Shown: positions 44,869-55,706 of the stretch, one piece after another
How positions within the stretch are numbered: the stretch's first letter is position 1
How the letters are laid out: each line of letters opens with the position of its first letter
Assembly (NCBI GenBank): GCA_949825045.1
Contig: OX463814.1
Coordinates: 37,094,383-37,158,382, forward strand
Length of the DNA: 64,000 nucleotides
Direction of reading: 5' to 3'
Source: Argyresthia goedartella
Taxonomy: Eukaryota; Arthropoda; Insecta; Lepidoptera; Argyresthiidae
Program-made: the position numbers and the translations under genes
The notes under the pieces: generated by a model
The model's database searches: none
What the model was told of the DNA's origin: nothing
Seen by the model: the letters and a program-made list of their open reading frames with translations, nothing else

Positions 44869-45075
44869 AGGCCTTGCGCATACGGGGCGACTTCAAGGCG
44901 ACTCGAGTTGATACGCGTATCCTAAGAGAATCGCCGCCCGCCATACAACTTCTATGGGTAATTTTTTTTTTCCGTTGGAAACTCGGCCGTTGATGACAAT
45001 TCTTCCAATGTCAGAGACCCATCGAAATTGTATGGCGGTGATTCGATTCCCCCTCGAGTAGTCCCGTGTGCTTAA
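44869..45075. mobile_element. MITE with imperfect arms of about 70 bp
   Basis: The left arm has GACTCGAG, GAATCGCC and CGCCATACAACTTCTATGGG. The right arm, inverted, has CTACTCGAG, GGAATCGAA and CGCCATACAATTTCGATGGG. Confidence 0.8.
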
Positions 45076-45110
45076 GGAATACTTTCTATGGGATTCATAT
45101 CATTTACACC

Positions 45111-45235
45111 TATAAGAGCCTGTTTCAATATGTCGGGATAAAGCCTATGTGATGGATAAATAAAAAAAATGAACGTAAATATCACCATTTATCTGTCACA
45201 TAGGGTTTATCCGGGCATTGTGAAACAGACCATAA
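45111..45235. mobile_element. Small foldback MITE
   Basis: Arms of about 50 bp: left GCCTGTTTCAATATGTCGGG, right inverted GTCTGTTTCACAATGCCCGG. Both continue with ATAAA, CCTATGTGA and GATAAAT. Confidence 0.85.
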
Positions 45236-45344
45236 GATTTTATTCAGTTTAGTAACGAGAACTGAACATGAGTATTCATACACATTTATTACTTAATAAA
45301 TAACATATTTAGATGACTTTGCAATGACGCTGCGGTCCTTTCTG

Positions 45345-45614
45345 TATGGGGTTAACCTAGCTCAACACAGACCTTGCTGTTAATTATTTTGTACTTATTT
45401 ATTCCTGCTTATTATCATAATCATAATAATAATAAAAAAAAACATTTATATTAGATATGCACAACCAATTTTTAAAATTGATCTAAAATCAATCTGTGGG
45501 CGTTTCTAAGCCCTTCTTCTCCCACAGTGGTCCAATGTAAAAAGAGGCAATAAATGATGTTTGCTAAGTATATGTAAATATGTACAGTAATAAAGTACTT
45601 TGACTTTGACTTTT
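45345..45614 (+). mobile_element. J1 3' end
   Basis: GTATGGGGTTAACCTAGCTC (end of J1 coding region), CTCCCACAGTGGTCCAATGT, GCTAAGTATATGTAAATATG, and the terminal AATAAAGTACTTTGACTTTG. 5'-truncated. Confidence 0.88.
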
Positions 45615-45824
45615 CGACGCATAAAACCACACGCGCAAAACACCAATAACAAATTTTGTGGTGTTTTGCGAGTTAGTAGAAATAATGACATCAAATACCA
45701 ACCACGTGCAATCCCACATACGCTTATTAATACCACCTTATAAACATTGGCAGTTGTGTGGGCAAGGGCTAACAAACCGGATAGTCCTCACTTGCAATTA
45801 TAAAGTGTTACATTTAATTAGCTC

Positions 45825-45897
45825 AAAGTGGGCACGAGTGCCTCTGCCACCCCATATGGGTAAAGGCGTGTCGCTATGTCATGTTATGTTTCGTTAT
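45825..45897 (+). repeat. LINE/SINE-type tail ('CCTCTGCCACCCC')
   Basis: GTGCCTCTGCCACCCCATAT then AAAGGCGTGTCGCTATGTC. The same motif lies near 54.69 and 58.75 kb. It resembles a common lepidopteran retroelement tail. Confidence 0.6.
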
Positions 45898-46592
45898 AGG
45901 TTGACATTTAATTAGCTGACCATATTTTGGGGAATGATAGTACCCATTATTATGAATAACTTTCCCCAAGAAACATAAGATCGCAAATAAAAAAAATATT
46001 GGGTCTCCCATTGTAACTTGTTATCAGCTGATCCGGACAATGAACATGGGGACCTTTTTTAGGGTTCCGTACCCGAAGGGTTCCAAACGGGACCCTATTA
46101 CTAAGACTTCGGTGTCCGTCCGTCCGTCCGTCCGTCCGTCTGTCACCAGGCTGTATCTCAAGAACCTAGCTAGCTAGAGAGTTGAAATTTTCACAGATTA
46201 TGTATTTCTGTTGCCGCTATAACAACAAATACTAAAAAACAGGATAAAAGAAATATTTAAGGGGGCTCCCATACAACAATTCTTTCAATACCACATACAA
46301 ACTTATGGATGCACCTGGTTACGTACATGGAGTGTGAAAGTAACCGCACCAATAACTTTGTAAACAATATTTTGCTGTGTAAAATCCAAACTATTCACTC
46401 CACGCCATCGCTTCCATTGAACGGTGGTACGGAACCCTTCGTGCGCGATTTAGACTCGCACTTGACCGTTTTTTTTTTCTCTTTTGCGACCATAATATAT
46501 AAACCATAATAAACTTTCATGGGGAAAGTTGTTCATAATTATGGTTACTATCATTCCTCAACATATGGTCAGCTATTTATATGTCAACCTGT
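45898..46592. mobile_element. Element C with terminal repeats, interrupted by a family R copy
   Basis: Left end GTTGACATTTAATTAGCTGA, right end inverted GTTGACATATAAATAGCTGA. Matching sequence runs about 100 bp (GACCATATTTTGGGGAATGA, AACTTTCCCC). The R copy at 46057-46480 lies between them. Confidence 0.8.
46057..46480 (+). repeat. Family R repeat, well-kept copy
   Basis: TAGGGTTCCGTACCCGAAGG at the left, CCGTCCGTCCGTCCGTCCGT, CAAGAACCTAGCTAGCTAGA, and GGTGGTACGGAACCCTTCGT plus CTTGACCGTTTTTT at the right. The ends are partly inverse of each other. Confidence 0.9.
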
Positions 46593-47215
46593 ATAATGTA
46601 TTGCTGTTAGCAGACATATATAACAAAAAAAAAAAGACCATTACTTACTACAAACACCCGAGGGCAGGCCTTACATTTACACGAATCGAAGTTAAAGTTA
46701 AACCGGGATTTCCCTACAAGAAACTTGGTTAACAATATGCGCTGGTACGGAACACTTCGCTTGCGAGTCCGAATCGCACTTGGCTGAAGTTCATCCGACT
46801 GCAACGAAGTAATAATGTTTTTTTTGGAGCCACGGGCAGAAATAACAAATAAACAATAAAGACAAATCAATGGATCAACATGCTGGTGGCTGCTATTTCA
46901 CTGTGGTAGGAGTAAAAACAGTAGATGACTGTTATTGTGATGTAATGAATATTGATATCCGAATCCATTGTAATATTCGATTCGATTATTTTTACACATT
47001 GGTAAAAGTACACAGGAATATTTTATCTGTGGACCTTTCCCTAATCCTTCACAATCCGCCATTAGAAAAAAAAAATGTTTACGTTATTCGATTGCTGTAA
47101 AAGCGGTGAAAGTATAATTTAAAGAATAGTTTTTTTTTTTTTGCATTTAATTTAAATTTTCCTCATAGTCGGTGTGAAAAGTTGAATGTGTCACTCAGTA
47201 GCAAAATTATTTTCG
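46593..47215. other. No gene; trace of repeat E
   Basis: CATCCGACTGCAACGAAGTA at 46789 resembles the start of repeat E. ORFs are below 90 codons and unrecognised. Confidence 0.45.
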
Positions 47216-47345
47216 TCATGGGCGTCAACGCTTGAATCCTTCGTTACGCTCAGGATTCTAACTTAGAATCCCTCGCTACGCTCAGGATTCTATCGTAGAA
47301 TCCTTCCCTTCACTCTGGATTCAATGTACCGCCCTCGCTGTAAAT
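47216..47345. repeat. Cluster of GAATCC/GGATTC inverted motifs
   Basis: GAATCCTTCGTTACGCTCAG-GATTCT, AGAATCCCTCGCTACGCTCA-GGATTCT and a third, weaker unit form tandem small hairpins. Confidence 0.7.
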
Positions 47346-47779
47346 CCATCATTTTGCTCCCTTGTGACACAAATAACTATTGAGTATCAAGGGGTCAAAT
47401 GTAGCTCGATTGCTTTTATTTTCTTTCCCCCACTTTAAAATAAAATTGAATGACTTAAAAATCCCTAGTAATTAAATTGATAAATTGGAAACTACGAACA
47501 TTTAACATACATATTAGGTGGCATGCCAGCTACCGATGTTCTTCATATATGTGCATGATATATTTACGTACATACGGAAAGTCGGTTCGTCCAATTAGTT
47601 GGTTACGAAAAAGTTGGTGTTATGCGGCGTTTGTATTTAGCTCAAATTAAAGTTGGTCTTATGCTTAGTTGGTATTTTATGTATGGTATTCTCCGAGCTT
47701 GGCGTACTGCGTAAAGGTGGTGTTTTGCGTACCTATATGGTTTAATGCGTCGAAAGGGCTGCAGTGACGATGCGCTTGG
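47346..47779. other. No recognisable feature
   Basis: Unassigned. Confidence 0.5.
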
Positions 47780-47842
47780 AGTTGCATGCACCAGCACTGC
47801 AGTTGCATGCACCAGCACTGCAGTTGCATGCACCAGCACTGC
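47780..47842. repeat. 21-bp tandem triplication
   Basis: AGTTGCATGCACCAGCACTG-C three times, identical. Confidence 0.97.
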
Positions 47843-48412
47843 ACTATTCTCTCACCGCATTATACTCGTACTTATACATATATTAGTAGTTTACACCTGC
47901 CTTGCTCGTAAAGACCTACTTACTTACGTTCAAAGAGTGAATGTAAGTTAGTCTTTACGTCATTCATTCATTGTCTGCATTGAAAACTACGTTTCATTTT
48001 CAAATTACTTTGCAGAACCACAGAATAAATAACTAGGCAGAACAAGCAATGCTTGATATGTAATGGATTTTCATACAACTTTACAGATCAAGCTATGCAA
48101 ACCTCCTTGGTCAAAAACTCAACCAACACAAAAAAAAAATATGTAGGTACTTCATTAGTTTTTTGATATGAATTTTAATTACATTGTTTTATTTTATTTG
48201 TTGTGTTTTATTTTCCTCGCAAGAAAGGTGTAAAATAGTATACTTGTCTCGGGTTGTAAGTAGCTATTGCACCCTCGAACTATATCGCCCGGGCGTCTAA
48301 ATATCTCGGGTGCACTCGATCCTCAGAGCCCTTTGCGAGCGAAGCTCGCACGGGCACCAAATTGCATCTCGTTCCGTAATAGCTCACTTACTTCCCTTGT
48401 AGCGTAATGTAA
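47843..48412. other. No recognisable gene
   Basis: A short GC-rich hairpin TGCGAGCGAAGCTCGCA lies at about 48333-48349. The rest is unassigned. Confidence 0.5.
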
Positions 48413-48921
48413 TTATGTGACTGCTACATAATGGAGGGCATTAATACTCGAGAGTGGGTTTATGAAACGAGCCGAAGGCGAGTAATAATTTTAATATTAA
48501 TATAATAATATCACTCGAGAGTTTTGATGCCTAATTATGTACAGTTACATACACTAGTTTATCTACACACATATCATAAGCTCTCTTTGATGTGTTCAGG
48601 AACCGCATGTTTGACCGGCATTGTGGCTCTGCAGGTGTTTAGCTTGTTCTGTAGTACCAACTTCACGCGGGCGGGCGTCGGCGTTTGAAATTTGTATGTC
48701 AGTATCTATCAACTTCACAGACAAACTAGGAGCGGCACGCACGCGGGCGTCGGCGTTCGAAATTTGAATGTCATAATATATAGAAAAATTACACATTATG
48801 GTCATAATGTGTAATTTTTCAGATAAGAAATGAGTTTTCACCAAGTAGTTTAACATTATGCTGATCGTAACGTGCGGTTTTTGTACACAGTAAAGAGGGT
48901 TTATGATACGTGTGTAGATAA
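48413..48921 (+). mobile_element. Composite element D, copy 3 (long first module)
   Basis: Includes an extra hairpin ATGAAACGAGCCGAAGGCG between two CTCGAGAG motifs, absent from copy 1. The second module is as in copy 1. Confidence 0.87.
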
Positions 48922-49369
48922 ACATACTTAGATGCTGGTTGTGATCTACTGCCAAAAGGAAATCTTCACCTTTAGCCACAGAATACTTAATAGTTTAGCT
49001 CAGTCTGCCTCATATGGGAATATTAACCTAAATATATAAACATATAATTGACCAATCGCTTATTGTTTTATATCAAGGTTTCTACTATCGATAATGCGAC
49101 TGTACCACTGTACCCTATGCTCAAATAATTACGGATATTACGCATATCCTTCCTATTCTACTAAGTGATTTCCATTACATTAGTTCTTTACATAATGGAA
49201 GTGACATTGCATTGTCTGTGTGTGTACTACTACATACTAATATGTAGGTCAGCATAAACTGTACATAGGTTGTTAATATTATTACCTGGCTGTTAAGGCG
49301 CCGCAATAGGCCAACACAGCCTTTTGTAAATGTAATTTTTCGCCTAATAGAAGTAAGAAACTACATGAT
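48922..49369. other. No recognisable feature
   Basis: Unassigned. Confidence 0.5.
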
Positions 49370-49464
49370 TGATAATGAATCATCTCTGACAAAAAAAAAA
49401 TGTCCCTCAGTACATTGACCTGATCAGCTGATTACAAGATACTATGGTAAACCGAATTATTTTT
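49370..49464 (+). repeat. Family C-like fragment next to R
   Basis: GTCCCTCAGTACATTGACCT and ATCAGCTGATTACAAG resemble the inner part of the C repeat at 28.7 and 46.0 kb. Confidence 0.55.
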
Positions 49465-49768
49465 AGGGTTCCGTACCCGAAGGGTTCCAAACGGGACCCT
49501 ATTACTAAGACTTCGCTGTCCGTCCGTCCGTCCGTCCGTCTGTCACCAGGCTGTATCTCAAGAACCTAGCTAGCTAGAGAGTTGAAATTTTCACAGATTA
49601 TGTATTTCTGTTGCCGCTATAACAACAAATACTAAAAAACAGGATAAAATAAATATTTAAGGGGGCTCCCATACAACAATACCACATACAAACTTATGGA
49701 TGCACCTGGTTACGTACATGGAGTGTGAAAGTAACCGCACCAATAACTTTGTAAACAATATTTTGCTT
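49465..49768 (+). repeat. Family R repeat, right end missing
   Basis: Left end and body are nearly identical to the 46.1-kb copy up to AACAATATTTTGCT. Unrelated sequence follows, so the GGTACGGAACCC end is lost. Confidence 0.88.
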
Positions 49769-50130
49769 TGTTTTCTTTGTCTAATTCTCAATGCCATTGG
49801 CCTTTGTTCAGCCCTTAACATCATCCAAAAAGGTAGCGGGAGATCGGATAGGGGTTTCTCGATGCTGGGCCATGTGCCAAATAATGCACGTGACATGGGC
49901 ACAGCACCCAAGGGTTCGCATTCCCATAAGACAGTTGCAGTAGTCACGAATAACATGCGGGTGGATTGATGTCGCGAATGTATTTTGCTCCTTCCAAGCC
50001 AAGGTTTGACAGCTACAATATCTTATTGACTATGTTTGTAATCAATTTCCAAATCTTCGTACCTAAACTTCGATGAAAAATGTTCCATCGCCGTCATAAC
50101 TTCTTGATAAGGTCCCAAAGATAGCAATTC
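49769..50130. other. No recognisable gene
   Basis: ORFs on both strands are chance or R-derived. Confidence 0.45.
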
Positions 50131-50202
50131 ATCGTGAGGAAAGTGCGTCTATGGCTCGAAAAGCTAACGCGTTTCGAGCCATAGACGCACTTTCCTCACG
50201 AT
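50131..50202. repeat. Perfect hairpin, 31-bp arms
   Basis: Arms 50131-50161 and 50172-50202 are exact reverse complements around a 10-base loop. They begin ATCGTGAGGAAAGTGCGTCT. Confidence 0.98.
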
Positions 50203-50203
50203 T

Positions 50204-50251
50204 CAGAACAATTATAATCAACACAGTTATCTGTTGATTGAAATTGTTCTG
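50204..50251. repeat. Second hairpin, next to the first
   Basis: CAGAACAATT pairs with AATTGTTCTG and AATCAACA with TGTTGATT, two bases after the first hairpin. An imperfect 48-bp stem-loop. Confidence 0.85.
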
Positions 50252-50303
50252 CGTCACCGACACGAATAGGTGGTTTGGTGCGTCATATTTTATATTAAAT
50301 ATG

Positions 50304-50626
50304 TATATGTCACCGTTAGATTGTCAAAACCGTTATTTGATAAACGAACGTTTTTTTCTCGTTAGTTGGTCAACTATCAGATAATAAATTGTAGCGTACT
50401 GCTTACTATATGATGCGTTAGTTAATAAACTAACGGTTAAATAGTAAACTGGTTTAAACTTGAATTGCAAACGAAATACCAGGGCAAACACTGCGGTAGC
50501 TTAGGTGAAGACTAGAGGGGGCGAGCGAAGCGACCCTGTCGGTCTGATTTACTATCTGTCGATAGTTGATCAACTAACGCGTTAGTTTATCAACTACCTG
50601 TTTTTACTATCTTACGGTGACATATA
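50304..50626. mobile_element. MITE-A, copy 2
   Basis: Left TATATGTCACCGTTAGATTG, right inverted TATATGTCACCGTAAGATAG. Both share GTTGATAAAC and ATCAACTATC. The core hairpin has lost its right half (ends at GGGGGCGAGCGAAGC). Confidence 0.88.
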
Positions 50627-51275
50627 TATCTAATTAATTATTTCATCTTCGAGTCGTTGGTCTTCCAATCGTTTCCCAAACGCGTTTATTAAAAAACAAA
50701 CAATTTTTATTTCTTGTTTTAAATATATTGGTAAATGTACATGAGACATTGGACTTCCTTGTTCACAATTTAGTTCGTTTTATTATATAACGTTTAATTA
50801 AAGTGACTTCTTCTTTTACGCTACTATTTGTACCGATTTCAAACTCATAGTTTAATCATGCTAAGAACTATTATTTGAATACAATGGAATGCGTTTACAC
50901 ACGTAATAAATAACTTCATATGCAATCTTTGTAATTGTTCTCATATGGCGATCTTTATCTCCAAATAACTTGGAAACGTGACACTTTAGGAAACCATAAC
51001 TACTTGACATTTTTGTTTAAATAGGTATGCTACCCATAATTTACCAATTTTTTTTCGCGCATCGTTATCACATCGCTCCCGATAACTAATGTATTTAAAG
51101 TAGTTCAAAGACAGTTATCGGTCTAAATAAATGTCTTTGAACGATAAACAAGCAAATATGCACGGAAAAAATCCGTTAAATCATTGAAAATCGCCACAAC
51201 GACTCGCCGAGGCGGGTGAGTCACCAACACATCACCCGCTACTCGCATCGCATGGCTCAGCGAACGCGATGTACC
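50627..51275. other. No recognisable feature
   Basis: Unassigned. Confidence 0.5.
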
Positions 51276-51788
51276 TGTCGCAGTTAGTTTGTTTAATCAG
51301 ACACTTAACTAACTCTATTGACTTAAATACCGACGTTTAACCAAGTCACTAAAATTCCGTGAAACAAGTGAGCGAACAAAACGTTAAACGAGTTGTCTAA
51401 ACGTTCCTAGGCAACAAGAAATATACAATATAAATATTTTTTATGTGTACTTAAGTTTATGTATTATTTATTTTTGTTGTTCTTACATGTTCAACCTAAC
51501 ACGAAGGATAAAGGGGGCTTCACTTCGCTCATCCCCTTTACCCTTCACCTAAGCTACCGCAATGTTTTTGACACAGTCACGTCACGACAACAGCTGAGTT
51601 TGCAACTCAGCTGTTGTCGTGACGCCATCTTGTTTTCCAACACGCTGGCTTTCGCTAAGACAGATTGTTAAACTTTTTCGACGATGCTTTATTTGAATTA
51701 AAATGCTAGTGATTTGGTTAGACGTCGGCATTTAATTAACGGTCTAGGGAGTTAGCTAAGTGTCTGATTTAACCAACCAACAGCGACA
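51276..51788 (-). mobile_element. MITE-B, copy 2, with 4-bp target duplication
   Basis: Ends TGTCGCAGTTAGTTTG and the inverse TGTCGCTGTTGGTTGG, flanked by TACC on both sides (51272-51275, 51789-51792). The core hairpin is on the minus strand at about 51497-51545. It holds a private 43-bp palindrome (51581-51623). Confidence 0.92.
51581..51623. repeat. Perfect palindrome inside MITE-B copy 2
   Basis: Arms of 20 bp (GTCACGACAACAGCTGAGTT and its complement) with a 3-base loop. MITE-B copy 1 has only one arm (38134 on). Confidence 0.95.
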
Positions 51789-52084
51789 TACCCACACCTA
51801 CTCGCTCCGCTCGCTCGCTGTTGCTACGCGCCCCGCGCCGCGCCAAGCTAGCCGGCGTGGCTCTTTTGCTGTGCTGCCAAGCCTGCGACGCGTCGCGACG
51901 ACGCTCTTCACTTTGCTTTGGGACATTTGCTTTCGAGAGATGTTGCAGTTTAGTATTTTTATGTAATAGTTTGCCGGACTGTACCTAGATTTACGGCTGT
52001 GTATCGTCATCATAATCTTGATAATCTTTTAAATTCATTGTATAATTTATTTGTTATTCTTATTACATAACTATTGTTTATTTT
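51789..52084. other. GC-richer stretch, no gene
   Basis: CGCTCCGCTCGCTCGCTG and CGCCCCGCGCCGCGCC at about 51800-51845. The 68-codon ORF over it is unrecognised. Confidence 0.5.
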
Positions 52085-52218
52085 TTGACCGGGGTTATGA
52101 CCGTCGCTGTGGGTCCTATCTTATGCAGAGAATCTCCCTCGTGGTGCAGCGTGGCAACGCGGCTAGTGTAATGGGGACATTTGGATCGGATATGACTCGG
52201 GGCGGCCTATTTTCTTAG
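52085..52218 (+). pseudogene. T-family C-terminal tail
   Basis: The frame GYDRRCGSYLMQRISLVVQR then GNAASVMGTFGSDMTRGGLF ends in a stop. It is clearly related to the tails at 1.6, 11.9 and 19.1 kb. 5'-truncated, with no nuclease domain left. Confidence 0.75.
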
Positions 52219-52847
52219 TTTTAGCATGGACGAATAAAACTAGATTAATATTTATTAATAATTCAGCTTTTGACCAAGCTCTAGGCGGATACTTGAAGTT
52301 TTTGTTTCTAATATTTCTTTTATTGTAATTTTAACTATATACATTACTCCGCAAAAAAAGTAACTAGAGCCGCTTATATTGCGTGCTGTGAAAATAAATA
52401 ATTAAAACATTTTACCCATTTATGCCACTTTCATCGGGCGCGGTGGTTTTGAAAAAAAAAACAAAATGGCGGCGGGTGGATATGCCATGATATGATAACA
52501 TTGATAAGGTTTTATCCTCTTTGGTGTCATGTGACTCACAATATATGTATCGAATTACCGGTCACCTTGTTTAGATGTAACTTAACTAAACTAATATTTG
52601 TTTGTAAAATGCAGTATTTTCTAATAGGAAGAGGATCTTAGCTTGTTGGTGTTATCCTTGCTGGTGCGAATAACTGCATACCTGATAGTCACGAACAAAA
52701 CAACAGGATGTTATGTATTTTTAGTCAGGTATACATGAGGATGTTACTAAGAAAATCGTTTGAACAACTAATATCATAATTAGGAGAGATGAATGTCTCA
52801 TTTTTTTTTCACAAAACGTTGTTTATAGATGGAGGCTCTCAAGACCA
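52219..52847. other. No recognisable feature
   Basis: Unassigned. Confidence 0.5.
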
Positions 52848-54450
52848 TCCTAATAATATTTAAACGCGAAAGTTTGTGAATATGTATGAATGGATGTTTT
52901 TTACTCTTTCACGTAGAAACTACTGAATGGATTTTAATAAAATTTTACAATAATGTAGCTTATACATCAGAATAACACATAGGCTATAATTTATAAAGAT
53001 ATAGTGTGAATTGCCCAAAATATACTGATAAGTCTCAAGTAAGTAGGAAAAATATCTGCCATAAATACATAAATACAATAAATACAATACAAATGCTTCC
53101 TTATTTCTAATGCACATTTGGTCGTAACAAATTGATCTATATCAAATAAATAGTTATATCGCTTCTGGTGTTTAAAGTAAAAACTTTGTCTTTTACATTA
53201 CAACATTTGGACAAATATTTTAATAGTTACGACGAACTGATTTTGTTATGAAGCGTCGAGAAGAGTCGTTGCCATCCTTTACTGGAAGCCGTTGATGCCC
53301 GTTACTTCGTTGTGGATAAAGCTAGAAGCCTGATTTTTTATGGCAAAGAAAGCTCAAAAAAGGTATATCCCTAAATAACATTCAATTTGAAATAGTAGAT
53401 TTAAAACTACGGCAAGTCAAAGTTCCTTAATTCTGTCACTGACTCACTCACCGATCATCGACATACTAAGGTATTTCTAGCAGACCCACAAGCTTGAAAT
53501 TTTTAACATGATTAGTGTTTAGCCTACAAAGCAAGGGAAAACTCAAACATTACGAAATATGAGACCCGATTTCAGGTCCTACTAATATTATGAACGCGAA
53601 AGTTTGCAGGTATTGCATTTTTTAAGTATATAAATAACTAGATGATACCCGCGACTTAGTCTGCGTAAGATTAGTATTTCGTGTTGCTTATTTTCTTCTC
53701 CAAGGAATCTTTATAGCAAACCACCCGTGACTGACGAGGCTACTGTCTCCAATGCGTGTGATGTCTTTGGGTCACCCGCGACTGCGGAGATGTTTGTTCC
53801 TTATGAGTAATATGTAAGTCTAGAAGTGTTTCAAATTCAATATCAAATCAATAAATATCTTAATTTGTTTCTTCCCTATACAAATTTTAATTATAACTCA
53901 GCCCACAGTCCGGAGACCGCGAGGTTGTCGATCGGAAATTCGGAACCAAGCGGGCAAATCAAATCGAATCCTTTCGACCAATTACCAAGTACCAGTTCCT
54001 GGTATTTGTCTGCGTGGCCCTCGCGGTAAATAATAATAACAAGCATAGATAATAATACCAGATTGTGACAATAATTAAGATTTTGTTCACTAAAAGTTCG
54101 TATCTCTCTTCGTACGACGATGCATATTGAAATCCGACTGGGTAAAGTTGTAGGTGTGTGCAGAGGAGATGAGCCGGGATGTGAGATCACAAGTGAATTT
54201 TATATATCCTTTCGATGGAGCCATATAGAAGTTTACACAGTCTATCATTCGTACTACATATGTATAACAATGAATCGATGAACATCACATTCATTACATT
54301 TGTAATGAGGAAGAAATGTATAAAATCACGGTGACGTTAGTTCCGGCTCATCCCGTTCTCTGACTTTCCGACTTGACTGTGCGCAGCGTCGTGCGTGGTC
54401 CATCGCGAGACCAATATTTTCGTTGGAACGAAGTTCGCGGGTTCAGCTAG
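52848..54450 (+). mobile_element. Helitron-like non-autonomous element (candidate)
   Basis: Starts TCCTAATAATATTTAAACGC after an A and ends GAACGAAGTTCGCGGGTTCAGCTAG before a T (split: GAACGAAGTTC hairpin, GCGGGTTCAGCTAG). Helitrons insert between A and T, start with TC, and end CTRR after a hairpin, and lepidopteran ones look like this. Another 5'-like start is at 53577 (TCCTACTAATATTATGAACG) and an inverted 3' end at about 53641 (CTAGATGATACCCGCGACTT), so it may be several nested copies. No Rep/helicase ORF. Confidence 0.5.
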
Positions 54451-54499
54451 TATTGAATAATGGTTGTCCCTTATATGACATAAACATAAACATTTTCAC

Positions 54500-54725
54500 A
54501 CAGGCACATATATTGCTTGTGGCCTCACACTAGGATACCCTGTGTCGTGGGAACCAGAAACAGTGACACACATGCAAAGGTCCAAGATCAAGAGGATATA
54601 TTTTCTTCCTCCCCATCCGCGATTGGAACCCGGAACCTCTCGCTTGGAAGGTAAAGCCTCACATCACAACAGTCTTCATAATCACAACTGTTCCTCTGCC
54701 ACCCCGTATGTGAAAAGGCGTGACG
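54500..54725 (-). mobile_element. tRNA-like SINE, second type
   Basis: On the minus strand GGTTCCAATCGCGG matches a B box. The body has CAGGGTATCCTAGTGTGAGG, similar in layout to S1 but different in sequence. CCTCTGCCACCCC follows at 54696. Confidence 0.6.
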
Positions 54726-55229
54726 CACAGGCGATAGACATTTCCGAATCATCCTGTATATGTAGTAACGCGGAAATCGATAGATCGTTTGATCGAGCCC
54801 CGATTGTGATGTGTCATAGACATATACCTATACATTTCATTAAAGGTCATTAATTAAATATGAGTGTTAGTATGTATGATGTGGGCCGATCAACTGTTTC
54901 TTGTTCAACAAGCTGTTAAATAAGATTTTAGAAATGCCGTTGTATTTTCTTACCGGTTTTTAATTTGTGTATGGGGCGATTGTTCCATCCCCAGACACTC
55001 AGATAATTTATCTTAAATCCCTACATTAATTTAAATTAATTTAAATAATTTATCTTACGATGACACCGAATATCTTCTCACATCATTGTACTGAATCTAA
55101 ATTATGTAAATTCCCTGACACCTGCGTATTTACACTTACCTCTCTTATCTTTAAAATTATCCTTTCACACGCACCTTCTACCACTCGACGAACATCCCTA
55201 TTTGTATTTCATGTTAGTCTTAGTCTTGA
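54726..55229. other. No recognisable gene
   Basis: Short ORFs only. Confidence 0.5.
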
Positions 55230-55490
55230 AAATAATAATAATACCTTAATACCTTGGACACTATTTACACACATTGATCTAGCCCCAAACTAGGATTCCC
55301 TGTATCTTGGGTACTAGACAACGATACACATACTTATGTAGATAAATATTATACTTAGATAGATAAACAACCATGACTAGGGTACAAACATCCGTTCTCA
55401 TCAAACAAATATTTGCCCCCACCGGGACTCGAACCCGGGACCCTTCGCTTCGTAGGCAGGGTCACTGCCGACTCGGCCATTCGGGTCGTC
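55230..55490 (-). mobile_element. SINE S1, copy 3
   Basis: Complete copy with an intact B box (GGTTCGAGTCC on the minus strand) and A box (TGGCCGAGTCGG). (TATT)n tail. Confidence 0.92.
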
Positions 55491-55706
55491 GATGTGAAAT
55501 GTCCATGTCTTTGCGTATTCGCTTCGGAAGTGGCACGGGACTACGTGCCATAAATACAGGCTAATTTGTGGTCTAGCTATGGATGCCGGCACCTCCAACT
55601 GTACCCAAATTGCAAAAAAATCCTTGTATATTTTTTTATTATTATTAACTTTATTTGATAAACGTTATACGTTATCTGAGGATGGAAAAACCGGCCGTAA
55701 GTAAAT

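Noticed and set aside
48596..48979. 127-codon minus-strand ORF with repeated 'QISNADAR'
   Set aside because: Produced by repeated segments inside element D. Not kept in the other D copies.
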